From AP-15 sp963747735 (GTDB lineage: Bacteria > Pseudomonadota > Alphaproteobacteria > ATCC43930 > CGMCC-115725), in assembly GCA_963747735.1 (NCBI GenBank), contig CAVVGE010000001.1, positions 248,001 through 312,000 on the forward strand: a DNA stretch of 64,000 nucleotides, given 5' to 3'. Numbering within the stretch: the stretch's first letter is position 1; each line of letters starts with the position of its first letter. The position numbers and the translations under genes are program-made. The notes beneath the pieces were generated by a model. The model searched no databases. It had not been told where the DNA came from and worked only from the letters and a program-made list of their open reading frames with translations. This document shows, piece by piece, positions 1-8,575 of this stretch.

Positions 1-2
1 GA

Positions 3-1913
3 CTCGGCGAGATCATGCTCGACGGCAGCGATGTCTATTGGCTCGAGGCGCGCCCCCAGGAGGGCGGGCGCTCGGTTCTGGTTCGGCGCGCCGCGGACGG
101 CACGACCGCCGATGTTACCCCGCCCGTTGCGGCGGGCGGCAGGCCGGTCTTCAACCTGCGCACCCGCGTCCACGAATATGGCGGCGGCGCGTTTCTAATC
201 GACACCGGCACGGTCTGGTTCTGCAACGATGCCGACCAGCGGCTGCATCGCCAGCCGCCGGGTGCGGCACCCGTGGCGATCACCCCCGATCCCGAGGTGC
301 CGCGCGGGCTGCGCTATGCCGATGGAGCGATCGATGCCCGGCGCCGGCGGATGGTCTGGGTATGCGAGGACCACGGCACGGGTGCCGGGCAGCCGCTCAA
401 CAGCCTCGTCGAGGTGTCGCTCGACGGCTCGTCGGCGCCGCGCGTGCTGCAATCCGGGCGCGATTTTTATGCTGCGCCGCGGCTCTGCCCGGACGGGACG
501 CGGCTCGCCTGGGTCGAATGGGACCACCCGTCGATGCCTTGGGTCGGCTGCGAATTATGGGTGGCGGAGATCGCGGCCGATGGATCGCTCGCCGGCAAGC
601 GGCAGGTCGCCGGCGGTCCGGACGAGTCGATCTTTCAACCCGAATGGTCGCCCGACGGCGCCCTCTATTTTGTCTCCGACCGTGCCCAGGACGGGGTCGC
701 CGGCCGGTGGTGGAACCTTTATCGGGTTCGGGGCGATGCGCTGGCCGACGGGTCGCCGATCGAGCCGGTATGGCCGCTCGCCGCCGAGTTCGGCCGGCCG
801 CAATGGAATTTCCGCAGCTCGACCTTTGCCTTTGCCTCGGCGGGGCTGCTCGTCTGCTCTTATATCGAGGACGGCATTCACCGCCTGGCGACGGTCGAGC
901 TGGCCTCGCTGCAACGGCGCCCGATCGCCACAATTTATCAGGACATCTCGTCGGTTCGCGCCGACGCGGGCAGTATTTATTTTCGCGGCGCGGCGCCCTC
1001 CGAGCCGACGGCGATCGTGGCGCTCGACCTCGCCACCGGCGCCGCCGCGGTGCTGCGCCGCTCGACGACACAGGACACCGCAGCCTATCGCGGCTATCTG
1101 TCGGCGCCGCAGCCGGTGACTTTCGATACCGATGACGGCGCCCGTGCCCACGGCCTGTTCTACCCGCCGCGCAATCGGGATTTTGCCGCACCCGAAGGCG
1201 AATTGCCGCCGCTGATCGTGCACTGCCACGGCGGCCCGACCGCCGCCGCCTCGGCGAGCCTGAGCTGGGGCACGCAATACTGGACGAGCCGCGGCTTTGC
1301 CCTGCTCGATGTCAATTACCGCGGCAGCACCGGCTACGGTCGGGAGTTCCGCCTGGCGTTGCAGGGAAAGTGGGGAGTGGCCGACGTCGCCGATTGCGTC
1401 AACGGCGCCCGCCATCTCGCCGAAGCTCTGCGCGTCGTCGATCCCGAACGTTGGGCGATCAGCGGCGCCAGCGCCGGCGGCTACACCACATTGGCGGTGC
1501 TAACTTTCCGCAAGGAGTTCAAGACCGGGGCCAGCTATTACGGGGTCAGCGACCTCGAAGCTTTGGCCAAGGACACCCACAAATTCGAGAGCCGCTATCT
1601 CGACGGGCTGATCGGCCCCTATCCCGAGCGCCGCGATCTTTATGTCGCCCGCTCGCCGGTCAACAGCGCGCGGCTCCTGTCCGTGCCGGTCGCGTTTTTT
1701 CAGGGGGCGGAGGACCGGGTGGTTCCGCCGCCGCAGGCGGAAGTCATGGTCGAAGCCTTGCGCCGGCGCGGCATCCCGTCGCTCTACCTGCTGTTCGACG
1801 GCGAGCAGCACGGCTTTCGCCGCGCCGACAACATCAAGCGGGCGCTCGACGCCGAACTCTATTTTTACGGGATATTTCTGACCGGTGCACGGCTGGAATT
1901 TGCCGCGGCATGA
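3..1913 (+). CDS. S9 family prolyl oligopeptidase-type peptidase (5' partial)
   Basis: Serine peptidase of the S9 family (dipeptidyl aminopeptidase/acylaminoacyl peptidase type), which cleaves oligopeptides. The N-terminal two thirds look like a beta-propeller with WSPDG-type repeats, and the last about 250 residues are an alpha/beta hydrolase. Counting from the first internal Met at base 15, the triad is Ser486 in GASAGG, Asp567 in GAEDRVVPP and His599 in EQHGFR; the oxyanion HGGP motif is also present. The frame is open leftwards and the residues before that Met (LGEI) fit the family, so the true start lies outside the window. No signal peptide can be judged. Family assignment is secure; the substrate is unknown. 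Confidence 0.93.
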   Translation, partial: LGEIMLDGSDVYWLEARPQEGGRSVLVRRAADGTTADVTPPVAAGGRPVFNLRTRVHEYGGGAFLIDTGTVWFCNDADQRLHRQPPGAAPVAITPDPEVPRGLRYADGAIDARRRRMVWVCEDHGTGAGQPLNSLVEVSLDGSSAPRVLQSGRDFYAAPRLCPDGTRLAWVEWDHPSMPWVGCELWVAEIAADGSLAGKRQVAGGPDESIFQPEWSPDGALYFVSDRAQDGVAGRWWNLYRVRGDALADGSPIEPVWPLAAEFGRPQWNFRSSTFAFASAGLLVCSYIEDGIHRLATVELASLQRRPIATIYQDISSVRADAGSIYFRGAAPSEPTAIVALDLATGAAAVLRRSTTQDTAAYRGYLSAPQPVTFDTDDGARAHGLFYPPRNRDFAAPEGELPPLIVHCHGGPTAAASASLSWGTQYWTSRGFALLDVNYRGSTGYGREFRLALQGKWGVADVADCVNGARHLAEALRVVDPERWAISGASAGGYTTLAVLTFRKEFKTGASYYGVSDLEALAKDTHKFESRYLDGLIGPYPERRDLYVARSPVNSARLLSVPVAFFQGAEDRVVPPPQAEVMVEALRRRGIPSLYLLFDGEQHGFRRADNIKRALDAELYFYGIFLTGARLEFAAA

Positions 1914-2008
1914 TCTTGTGCATACCGGTTTTCGACTATAAGCTGCTATACTGCTCGGCGTTGCCGCGCAGAAAATGTGACGACGCTGCCACGAGGGAGG
2001 TAGATAAA

Positions 2009-2650
2009 ATGTCGAGGTGGGCCCGCTGGTCCATGGTTTGCGGGTGCGCGGCTCTGAGCGCCGTCGCCTTGCTGGCGCGCCCCGGCCCGGCCTGCGCCGA
2101 TGTTTCCTGGGCGTTTACCGAGACATCGCTGACATACGCGTTGTCCGGCGACCCGGTGCCGGGGTTTGTTCCCGGCGTTGTCGGTGGCCTCACCGTCAGC
2201 AACAACGATTTTCTGAATGGCGGGGTCGCCTATTCGTTCTCTCAACCAATCCCCGGCGATTTCGACACGAGCGGCGCCACCGATTTTTTGTTTCTCGGTG
2301 GGAGCCAGCTTCTGCTGCCGATCGGAATCCCGGATTCTTTGATCGGCGATCGCGATGCTTCGATAAATTTGACGTTCGACAGCGCCGGGAACATATCCGG
2401 GTCGGTTCAGGAAAATCTGGAATTCGCCGACCTTCAGATGAATATCACCGGCAGTGACGTAGCCAATGGCGACGGAACCGCCGCCACCGACGACTCGGAT
2501 CTGCAATGCCCGGATTCGCAATGTGATTTCAGCGGATTTTGGACTTTGCTGACGGCCCTGCCGGTGCCCGAGCCAAGCTCGGTCGTCCCGCTGACAATCG
2601 CTCTGTCGCTGATCGGTCTATTGCGCTTGGGCGGCATCAGCCGCCGATAG
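2009..2650 (+). CDS. PEP-CTERM sorting domain protein
   Basis: Exported protein of 213 residues. The N-terminus is a signal peptide (basic residues, hydrophobic core, likely cleavage after ACA near residue 31). The middle is a beta-rich, Asp/Gly/Ser-rich region with no domain I recognise. The C-terminus has the PEP-CTERM layout: VPEPSS at about residue 186, a hydrophobic stretch and a final Arg-Arg. In characterised systems this tag is processed by an exosortase (EpsH/XrtA) and linked to exopolysaccharide export. The start is chosen from a strong GGAGG about 8 bases upstream and the signal peptide; the same frame is open much further upstream inside the peptidase gene. No exosortase or EPS locus lies in the window. 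A 6-bp hairpin with a GATA loop overlaps the stop codon. Confidence 0.85.
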   Translation: MSRWARWSMVCGCAALSAVALLARPGPACADVSWAFTETSLTYALSGDPVPGFVPGVVGGLTVSNNDFLNGGVAYSFSQPIPGDFDTSGATDFLFLGGSQLLLPIGIPDSLIGDRDASINLTFDSAGNISGSVQENLEFADLQMNITGSDVANGDGTAATDDSDLQCPDSQCDFSGFWTLLTALPVPEPSSVVPLTIALSLIGLLRLGGISRR

Positions 2651-2744
2651 GCGGCGAGCAAAGCTGCCGTGCGCCGATCGGAGGAGGGCGGCGCCCGAGA
2701 AACGGCGCTGGCAAAATTACCGGCGGAGCCTTAGGTTCCGGCTT

Positions 2745-3332
2745 ATGTTTACCGGCATCGTTACCGATCTCGGCCGAATCCGCCGGGTGCGCCACGGCGC
2801 GTTGAGCGAGCTCGGCATTGCGACGAGCTTTGATACCGCGGCGATCACGATCGGCGCTTCGATCGCGTGCTCGGGAGCGTGCCTGACGGTCGTTGCGGTC
2901 GAGCCCGGTGCGTTCACGGTGCAGGCTTCCGCCGAAACCCTGGCGCGAACGACGATCGGCGACTGGCGGGAGGGCATGCCGGTCAATCTCGAAAGGCCGC
3001 TCCGGCTCGGCGACGAAATGGGGGGGCATCTCGTGTCCGGCCATGTCGATGGCCTCGCGCAGATTGTCGAACGGTGGCCGGAGGCGGAATCGGTCCGTTT
3101 TGTCATTGAGGCGCCGGACGCGCTGATGCCGTTTATTGCGTCGAAAGGATCGGTGGCGCTCGACGGCGTCAGCCTGACGGTCAACGAGGTGTCGGGGAAC
3201 CGCTTTGGCGTCAACATCATCCCGCATACCCTCGGCTGCACCAATTTCGGCGACGCGAGGCCGGGTCAGCGCATGAACCTCGAAATCGACATGATCGCCC
3301 GCTACGTCGCCTCGATCATGCAGCGCAGATGA
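2745..3332 (+). CDS. ribE: riboflavin synthase, alpha subunit
   Basis: Catalyses dismutation of two 6,7-dimethyl-8-ribityllumazine molecules to riboflavin and a pyrimidinedione, the last step of riboflavin synthesis, in the cytoplasm. At 195 residues it is the normal length. It begins with the diagnostic MFTGIV and has two repeated lumazine-binding halves (about 1-97 and 98-195), with GHLVSGHVDG in the middle and SLTVNEV in the second half. It overlaps ribH by 4 bases (ATGA), so the two are translationally coupled. No FMN riboswitch is visible in the short upstream gap. The symbol ribC is used for the same gene in some species. Confidence 0.97.
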   Translation: MFTGIVTDLGRIRRVRHGALSELGIATSFDTAAITIGASIACSGACLTVVAVEPGAFTVQASAETLARTTIGDWREGMPVNLERPLRLGDEMGGHLVSGHVDGLAQIVERWPEAESVRFVIEAPDALMPFIASKGSVALDGVSLTVNEVSGNRFGVNIIPHTLGCTNFGDARPGQRMNLEIDMIARYVASIMQRR

Positions 3333-3778
3333 TCAGCCGCCCGCCGCATATCCTCCTCGTCGAGGCGCGGTTTTATCCGCACATCTCCGACACGTTGCGG
3401 CAGGGTGCCGAGCGGGCGCTCGCCGCCGCCGGCGCGACCTATGAGAGCATCGTTGTCCCCGGCGCCTTTGAGATCCCGGCGGCGATCCGGACGGTCGCGC
3501 GCGCCGCCCAGCGTTTTGACGGATTTGCCGCGCTCGGCTGCGTGATCCGCGGCGAGACTACGCATTACGAGCATATCTGCGTCGAGAGCGCGCGCGGCTT
3601 GCAGGAGCTGGCGGTGCGCGACGGGCTCGCGATCGGCTATGGCATCCTGACCTGCGAGAACGAGGCGCAGGCGCTCGCCCGCGCCGCGCTCGACCGGCGC
3701 GACCATGGCGGCGCCGCAGTGCGCGCCTGTCTGGCGATCGTCGAGCTGAAGCGGCATTTCGCGCAGGCTGGCGCATGA
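3329..3778 (+). CDS. ribH: 6,7-dimethyl-8-ribityllumazine synthase
   Basis: Condenses 5-amino-6-ribitylaminouracil with 3,4-dihydroxy-2-butanone 4-phosphate to form lumazine, the substrate of the upstream ribE product. It is a single-domain protein of 149 residues, typical for the family. Visible motifs are GAFEIP (substrate loop), GCVIRGET and the catalytic His in THYEH. It overlaps ribE upstream and nusB downstream by 4 bases each. The order ribE-ribH-nusB-thiL is a classic alphaproteobacterial block, but ribD and ribBA are not in this window. Confidence 0.97.
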   Translation: MISRPPHILLVEARFYPHISDTLRQGAERALAAAGATYESIVVPGAFEIPAAIRTVARAAQRFDGFAALGCVIRGETTHYEHICVESARGLQELAVRDGLAIGYGILTCENEAQALARAALDRRDHGGAAVRACLAIVELKRHFAQAGA

Positions 3779-4263
3779 CTGCGTCGTCGGACGGCGAGCC
3801 GCGGCAACGCAGCGGCAGCCGCCGGCGCAGCGTCGCCCGGCTTGCCGCGGTCCAGGCGCTCTATCAGCTTGAGGCCAACTCCGAGGCCGAGCCCGAGGCG
3901 GTGGTCAACGAATTTGTCCGCCATCGGTTTGGCGAGGAGATCGACGGCGACCGGCTCGGCGAGGCGGACCCCGCCTTTTTCGCCGATATCGTGCGCGGGG
4001 TTGCAGCCGACCAGGAACGCCTCGACGCCGAGATCTCGGCAAAGCTGGTCGAGGATTGGCCGTTGTTGCGGCTCGATTCGGTCTTGCGCGGGATCCTGCG
4101 CGCCGGCGCCTATGAATTGACGCACCGGCCCGACATTCCGCCGCGCGTCGCGATCAGCGAATATACCGCTGTTGCCTACGCTTTTTTCACCGGCAAGGAG
4201 CCGGGGATGGCGAACGGCGTCCTCGACCGCCTCGGCCGCAGCCTGCGGCCGACGGAAATGTAG
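3775..4263 (+). CDS. nusB: transcription antitermination factor NusB
   Basis: RNA-binding all-helical protein that, with NusE (S10), binds boxA of rRNA leader transcripts and prevents premature termination. At 162 residues it matches the family. Visible signatures are ARLAAVQALYQLE near the N-terminus and LDSVLRGILRAGAYEL with PPRVAISEYTAVAYAFF in the C-terminal half. The N-terminus is Arg-rich, as expected for RNA contact. It overlaps ribH by 4 bases, and thiL begins 3 bases after its stop, so it sits in one operon. Confidence 0.96.
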   Translation: MTASSDGEPRQRSGSRRRSVARLAAVQALYQLEANSEAEPEAVVNEFVRHRFGEEIDGDRLGEADPAFFADIVRGVAADQERLDAEISAKLVEDWPLLRLDSVLRGILRAGAYELTHRPDIPPRVAISEYTAVAYAFFTGKEPGMANGVLDRLGRSLRPTEM

Positions 4264-4266
4264 CGG

Positions 4267-5247
4267 ATGGCCGCCGGGGAGCCGGGCGAGTTCGAGCGCA
4301 TCCGGCGCTATTTCGCGCCGCTCGCGGGGCGCGGCGGGCTCGGCCTTCTGGACGATGCGGCCTTGATCGAGTGCCGCGCCGGGCGGCACCTCGTCGTCAC
4401 CGCCGATGCGATCGTCGCCGGCGTGCATTTCCTGCCGGACGACCCGCCGCACCTCGTTGCGAAAAAGCTGCTGCGCGTCAATCTCTCGGATTTGGCGGCG
4501 ATGGCCGCCCGGGCGCTCCATTACCTCATTACGACCGCGCTGCCGCCGGCGCTCGGCGCCGAATGGGTCGCCGGCTTTGCCGAGGGGCTCGCCGCGGACC
4601 AGCGCCATTTCGGGGTAGAGCTTCTGGGCGGCAACTCGGTCGCGACCGCAGGTCCGGCGGTGCTGTCGTTGACCGCGATCGGCGAGGTCGAAGCCGGGCG
4701 CGAAATCCGGCGCAATGGCGCGCGAGCAGGTGACGACATCTGGGTGTCGGGCACGATCGGCGATGCGTTTTTGGGGCTCGGCGCGCGGCGGGGCGCCTAT
4801 CCGCAGCTGACGGCCGAGGATCGGGCCGCGCTGATCGCGCGCTTTCAGGTCCCCGAGCCGCGTGTGGCGCTCGGCCCGGCGCTCGCCGGCATCGCGCATG
4901 CGATGATCGATGTCTCCGACGGGCTCCTCGCCGATCTCGGGCATATCTGCGAGACCTCGCGGGTCGCCGCGATCGTCGCGCTCGACACGCTGCCGCTGTC
5001 GGCGGGCGCGCAAAAATTGGCGGCGAGCGAATCCGGTCTCCGCGCGCAGCTTGCCACCGGCGGCGACGATTACGAGCTGCTGTTCACGGCATCCCCGGCC
5101 GACACCGAGCTGATCGCGGCCTTGTCGAAAAAGCTCGGGTTGCCGATCGCAAAAATCGGCCGGATCGAGGCTGGCGCCGGGGTGCGCCTCGTCGATGGCG
5201 AAGGCCGCACGATCCCGGTGGAGCATGCCGGCTGGCGCCATTTCTGA
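4267..5247 (+). CDS. thiL: thiamine-monophosphate kinase
   Basis: Phosphorylates thiamine monophosphate to thiamine diphosphate using ATP. It is a 326-residue AIR-synthase/PurM-like fold protein of usual length. Recognisable segments are LLDDAALIE (metal-binding Asp pair at the N-terminus), VNLSDLAAMAARA, DVSDGLLADLGHI and GGDDYELLFT. It starts 3 bases after nusB and is the last gene of the ribE-ribH-nusB-thiL operon. No thiamine-biosynthesis genes accompany it here, which is common because thiL usually travels with nusB. Confidence 0.96.
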   Translation: MAAGEPGEFERIRRYFAPLAGRGGLGLLDDAALIECRAGRHLVVTADAIVAGVHFLPDDPPHLVAKKLLRVNLSDLAAMAARALHYLITTALPPALGAEWVAGFAEGLAADQRHFGVELLGGNSVATAGPAVLSLTAIGEVEAGREIRRNGARAGDDIWVSGTIGDAFLGLGARRGAYPQLTAEDRAALIARFQVPEPRVALGPALAGIAHAMIDVSDGLLADLGHICETSRVAAIVALDTLPLSAGAQKLAASESGLRAQLATGGDDYELLFTASPADTELIAALSKKLGLPIAKIGRIEAGAGVRLVDGEGRTIPVEHAGWRHF

Positions 5248-5307
5248 AGCCTCGCTCTCGCCCAATGCCCAGCGCATACTGCCGGGAACCCGACGGAGGG
5301 CGCGATC

Positions 5308-6515
5308 TTGCTGAACGGCCGGCATATCCTGTTGATCGTCTCGGGCGGGATCGCCGCCTATAAGAGCCTCGATTTGATCCGCCGGCTGCGCGAGCGGGGT
5401 GCCGCGGTGCGCTGCGTGCTGACCTCGGCGGCAAAGCATTTCGTCACTCCCCTCTCCGTCGCCGCGCTGAGCGAGGACAAGGTCTATGACGATTTGTGGT
5501 CGCTGACCGACGAAAGCGAGATGGGGCACATCCGCCTGACGCGGGAAGCCGATCTCGTCGTCGTCGCCCCGGCGAGCGCCGATCTGATCGCGCGTATGGC
5601 GGCGGGCCTCGCCGATGACCTGGCAACGACCGCGCTGCTCGCCTCGGACAAGCGGGTGCTGATCGCGCCCTCGATGAATGTGGTGATGTGGGCGCATCCG
5701 GCGACGCGGGCCAACCTCGCGACATTGATGGCGCGCGGGGTCGAGCGGGTGGGGCCCGGGCCGCAGGCGACCTCGCTTGCGGCGAAACCGGTGCCGGGCG
5801 GATGGCCGAGCCGCTGGAGATTATCGCTGCAATCGAGCGGATGGTGGCGGGCGAGGCGCTGCTCGCCGGTTGCCGCGCCCTGGTGACGAGCGGACCGACG
5901 CGCGAGCCGATCGACCCGGTCCGCTATATCTCGAACCACTCTTCCGGCAAGCAGGGCCATGCAATCGCAGCAGCCTTGGCCAGCCTTGGCGCCGAGACGG
6001 TATTGGTCTCGGGGCCGACGCAGGAATGGGCGCCGGCCGGGGTCAGGCTGGTGCCGGTCGAGACCGCGGCGGAAATGCTCGCTGCCTGCGAGGCTGCGCT
6101 TCCTGTCGATGTCGCGGTGATGGCGGCGGCCGTCGCCGATTGGCGGGTCGAGACAATGGCTGGGCACAAGCTGAAAAAAGACGGCAGCCGCCCGCCGGTG
6201 CTGCGCCTTGCCGAGAACCCCGACATTCTCGCCACAATCGCCGCACGCGGCAACGACCGGCCGCGGCTGGTCATCGGCTTTGCGGCCGAAACCGACGACA
6301 TCGTCGAGAACGCCCGCAAAAAGCGCCTGCGCAAAGGTTGCGACTGGATCCTGGCAAACGATGTTTCGGCCGGCACCGGCACCTTTGGCGGCGACCGCAA
6401 CACGGTCCATCTGGTCGATGCCCGAGGTGTGGAGGACTGGCCCGTCATGACCAAGCGCGAGGTCGCCTCCCGGCTCGCCCACCGCATCGCGGCGGCCCTC
6501 GCATCCCGCTCATGA
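5308..6515 (+). CDS. coaBC: bifunctional CoaBC, frameshifted as sequenced
   Basis: Two-step coenzyme A enzyme: CTP-dependent ligation of cysteine to 4'-phosphopantothenate (CoaB), then FMN-dependent decarboxylation (CoaC). The CoaC half starts at a TTG with GGAGG 9 bases upstream. It shows GGIAAYK, the active-site region GHIRLTREADLVVVAPASA and APSMNVVMW. The reading frame breaks at about 5755-5766, in a GGGCCCGGGCC tract. The next frame carries GDLACGETGAGRMAEP (the CoaC active-site Cys) and the whole CoaB half (TSGPTREPIDPVRYISNHSSG, AAAVADWR, KLKK, GFAAET). Dropping two bases restores the family spacing VGPGAGDLACGE exactly. The upstream frame ends at 5886. It is probably one gene with an indel error; two separate proteins are less likely because the Cys loop is split. 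Confidence 0.9.
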
Positions 6516-7012
6516 AAGTCGAGCTGAAGATTCTCGACCCACGCTTGTCGGGTTGGGGTTTTCCCAATTGGGGCTCGGAATTGGCGGCGGGGCTCGATCT
6601 CCACGCCTGTATCGACGCCCCGCTGGCGCTGGAGCCGCAGGCGCCGCCGATCCTGATCCCGGCCGGCATCGCCTTTCGCATCGGCGACCCCGAGTGGTGC
6701 GCGCTGGTATTGCCGCGCTCCGGTCTCGGGCACAAAGAGGGGTTGGTGCTCGGCAACACGGTCGGTCTTGTCGACCCCGATTACGAAGGGCCCTGCCTGG
6801 TCTCGGCCTGGAACCGGAACCCCGCGGGCGGCGGGATCGCGATCCGCCCCGGCGAACGCATCGCCCAGCTCGTCTTTACCCGCATCGCGCGCCCCGAATT
6901 CACGGTGGTGTCGGCGTTCTCGGTGACCGGGGCACGCCGCTCGGGCGGGTTCGGCTCATCCGGTGTCGAGGCCGCTTGCCCGAAACCCTCGGGGCGGCGA
7001 AACTCGGGCTAA
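6512..7012 (+). CDS. dut: dUTP diphosphatase
   Basis: Hydrolyses dUTP to dUMP and diphosphate, keeping uracil out of DNA and feeding dTMP synthesis. It is a trimeric beta-fold enzyme of 166 residues, slightly longer than the usual about 150. Motifs in order are AGLDLHA, LPRSGLGHKEG, GLVDPDYEGP (uracil-binding hairpin with the conserved Asp), GERIAQLVF and the C-terminal arm GGFGSSG that closes over the active site. The start codon overlaps the coaBC stop (ATGA). The coaBC-dut order is common in alphaproteobacteria. The tail after the arm (about 16 residues) has no known role. Confidence 0.95.
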   Translation: MKVELKILDPRLSGWGFPNWGSELAAGLDLHACIDAPLALEPQAPPILIPAGIAFRIGDPEWCALVLPRSGLGHKEGLVLGNTVGLVDPDYEGPCLVSAWNRNPAGGGIAIRPGERIAQLVFTRIARPEFTVVSAFSVTGARRSGGFGSSGVEAACPKPSGRRNSG

Positions 7013-7050
7013 CAAGACCGTGTCGGTCGGGGGAGGGCGAGGCGCGCGAC

Positions 7051-7506
7051 ATGGTTCGGCTGACCAAGAAGCTTCTTTTCGCCATCGAGGCGGTGCTCGA
7101 CATCGCCTATAACGGCGGGCCGGCGCCGGTGCGCTCGTCCGAGATCACCGAGCGGCAGGGCATCCCGCGGCGCTATCTCGAGCCGGTGCTGCAGGAGCTG
7201 GTCCGGCACCGCATCCTGGTCGGTATCCGCGGTCCGAGCGGCGGCTATCGGCTGGCGCGCGAGCGGCGGCTCATATCCCTCGGCGACATCGTGCGCACGG
7301 TGCGCGCGCTCGAAACCGCCGAAGACCCGATCAGCGACCCGGCCGGCAGCGCTCTGGGCCATCAGATCGTACGGCCGCTGTGGCTCGAATTGCAGGACGA
7401 GATGATGCGCCGGCTCGATGCGCTGACGCTCGACGAGCTATGCGGCCGGGCTCATAGCGCCGGCATCGCGGTGCGCATCGTCGCGGGCGGCGATTTCGCT
7501 ATCTGA
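7051..7506 (+). CDS. Rrf2 family transcriptional regulator
   Basis: DNA-binding regulator of 151 residues with the Rrf2 winged helix: MVRLTKKLLFAIEAVLDIA at the start, then SEITERQGIPRRYLEPVLQEL as recognition region and GGYRLARE as the wing. It has only one Cys (in ELCGRAH), so the three-Cys Fe-S site of IscR/NsrR is absent, which makes it more like CymR. It lies 80 bases before cysK on the same strand, so control of cysteine synthesis is a reasonable inference. The ATG is chosen because upstream sequence in this frame belongs to dut in another frame and gives no family similarity. Confidence 0.88.
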   Translation: MVRLTKKLLFAIEAVLDIAYNGGPAPVRSSEITERQGIPRRYLEPVLQELVRHRILVGIRGPSGGYRLARERRLISLGDIVRTVRALETAEDPISDPAGSALGHQIVRPLWLELQDEMMRRLDALTLDELCGRAHSAGIAVRIVAGGDFAI

Positions 7507-7586
7507 GCCGTGGCGCGTCCGCGTTGCGCCGGAGCCACGGCGCGCCTACATCGACAGCGAAAACGGCGGTTGGGAGATAAGGCCCG

Positions 7587-8564
7587 ATGGACGATATCGG
7601 CACGACAAGGCCGCAACGCGCTGAATTTCGCGGCCGGGTCTACAACAGCATCACCGATACGATCGGGGCCACCCCGCTGGTGCGGGTGCACCGGCTGGCG
7701 CAGCAGGCTGGGGCCAAGGCCGACATCCTCGCCAAATGCGAATTTTTCAACCCGCTGTCCTCGGTCAAGGACCGCATCGGCGTGTCGATGATCGACGCCG
7801 CCGAGGCTGCCGGCCGGATCAAGCCCGGCACCGTGCTGGTCGAGCCGACCTCGGGCAATACCGGGATCGCGCTCGCTTTTGTCTGCGCCGCCCGCGGCTA
7901 TCGCCTGATCCTGACGATGCCCGACAGCATGTCGACCGAGCGGCGCAAGATGCTGCTGCTGCTCGGCGCCGAGCTCGAATTGGTCCCGGCGGCGCAAGGC
8001 ATGAAGGGTGCGATCGCCAGAGCCGAGGCGATCGTTCGCTCGCTGCCCGATGCGTTCATTCCGCACCAGTTCCAGAACCCGGCCAATCCCGAGATCCATC
8101 GCCGCACCACCGCCGAGGAGATTTGGAACGACACTGGCGGGAAGGTCGATGTGGTGGTCAGCGGTGTCGGCACCGGCGGCACCTTGACCGGTGTCGGCTC
8201 GGTGCTGAAGCCGCGCAAGCCCGGGCTCAAGATGATCGCGGTCGAGCCCGAGGACAGCGCGGTCCTCTCCGGCGGGCCGCCCGGCTCGCAGCGCATCCAG
8301 GGCCTCGGCGCCGGCTTCATCCCCGACGTGCTCGACACCGCTCTGATCGACGAAATCGTGCGCATCGGCAACGACACCGCCTTTCGCGTGGCACGCGAGG
8401 CGGCCCGGCTCGAAGGTCTCGCCGTCGGCATTTCCTCGGGTGCGGCCCTCGCCGCGGCGCTCGAAATCGGCGCCCGGGCCGAGATGGCCGGCAAGACGCT
8501 GGTCGTCGTATTGCCGGATTTCGCCGAACGCTATCTCTCGACCGCCCTCTTTGACGGCATCTGA
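7587..8564 (+). CDS. cysK: cysteine synthase A (O-acetylserine sulfhydrylase)
   Basis: PLP-dependent enzyme that makes L-cysteine from O-acetylserine and sulfide. It is a fold-type II protein of 325 residues. The PLP lysine is in SSVKDRIG, the substrate loop in TSGNTGIALA, and the phosphate-binding loop in GTGGTLTGVGSVLK. The C-terminal SSGAALAAAL is also typical. An N-terminal extension of about 15 residues precedes the usual start region (NSITDTIGATPLVR). It is followed 11 bases later by the ThiF/MoeB gene, so the pair is probably co-transcribed. Confidence 0.95.
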   Translation: MDDIGTTRPQRAEFRGRVYNSITDTIGATPLVRVHRLAQQAGAKADILAKCEFFNPLSSVKDRIGVSMIDAAEAAGRIKPGTVLVEPTSGNTGIALAFVCAARGYRLILTMPDSMSTERRKMLLLLGAELELVPAAQGMKGAIARAEAIVRSLPDAFIPHQFQNPANPEIHRRTTAEEIWNDTGGKVDVVVSGVGTGGTLTGVGSVLKPRKPGLKMIAVEPEDSAVLSGGPPGSQRIQGLGAGFIPDVLDTALIDEIVRIGNDTAFRVAREAARLEGLAVGISSGAALAAALEIGARAEMAGKTLVVVLPDFAERYLSTALFDGI

Positions 8565-8575
8565 GGAGCCGCCCG

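Noticed and set aside
38..1135. Long overlapping open frames within the S9 peptidase region on both strands
   Set aside because: They are GC-rich shadow frames, full of Arg/Ala/Pro and without motifs; the peptidase frame carries the catalytic triad.
2651..2744. FMN riboswitch upstream of ribE
   Set aside because: The gap is only 94 bases and lacks the conserved RFN core.
3637..5697. 686-codon minus-strand open frame across ribH-nusB-thiL-coaBC
   Set aside because: It is antisense to four well-supported genes and has no recognisable domain; long antisense frames are expected at this base composition.
5740..5775. Programmed ribosomal frameshift in coaBC
   Set aside because: No X XXY YYZ heptamer in the zero frame and no known recoding in this family; a two-base indel fits the alignment better.
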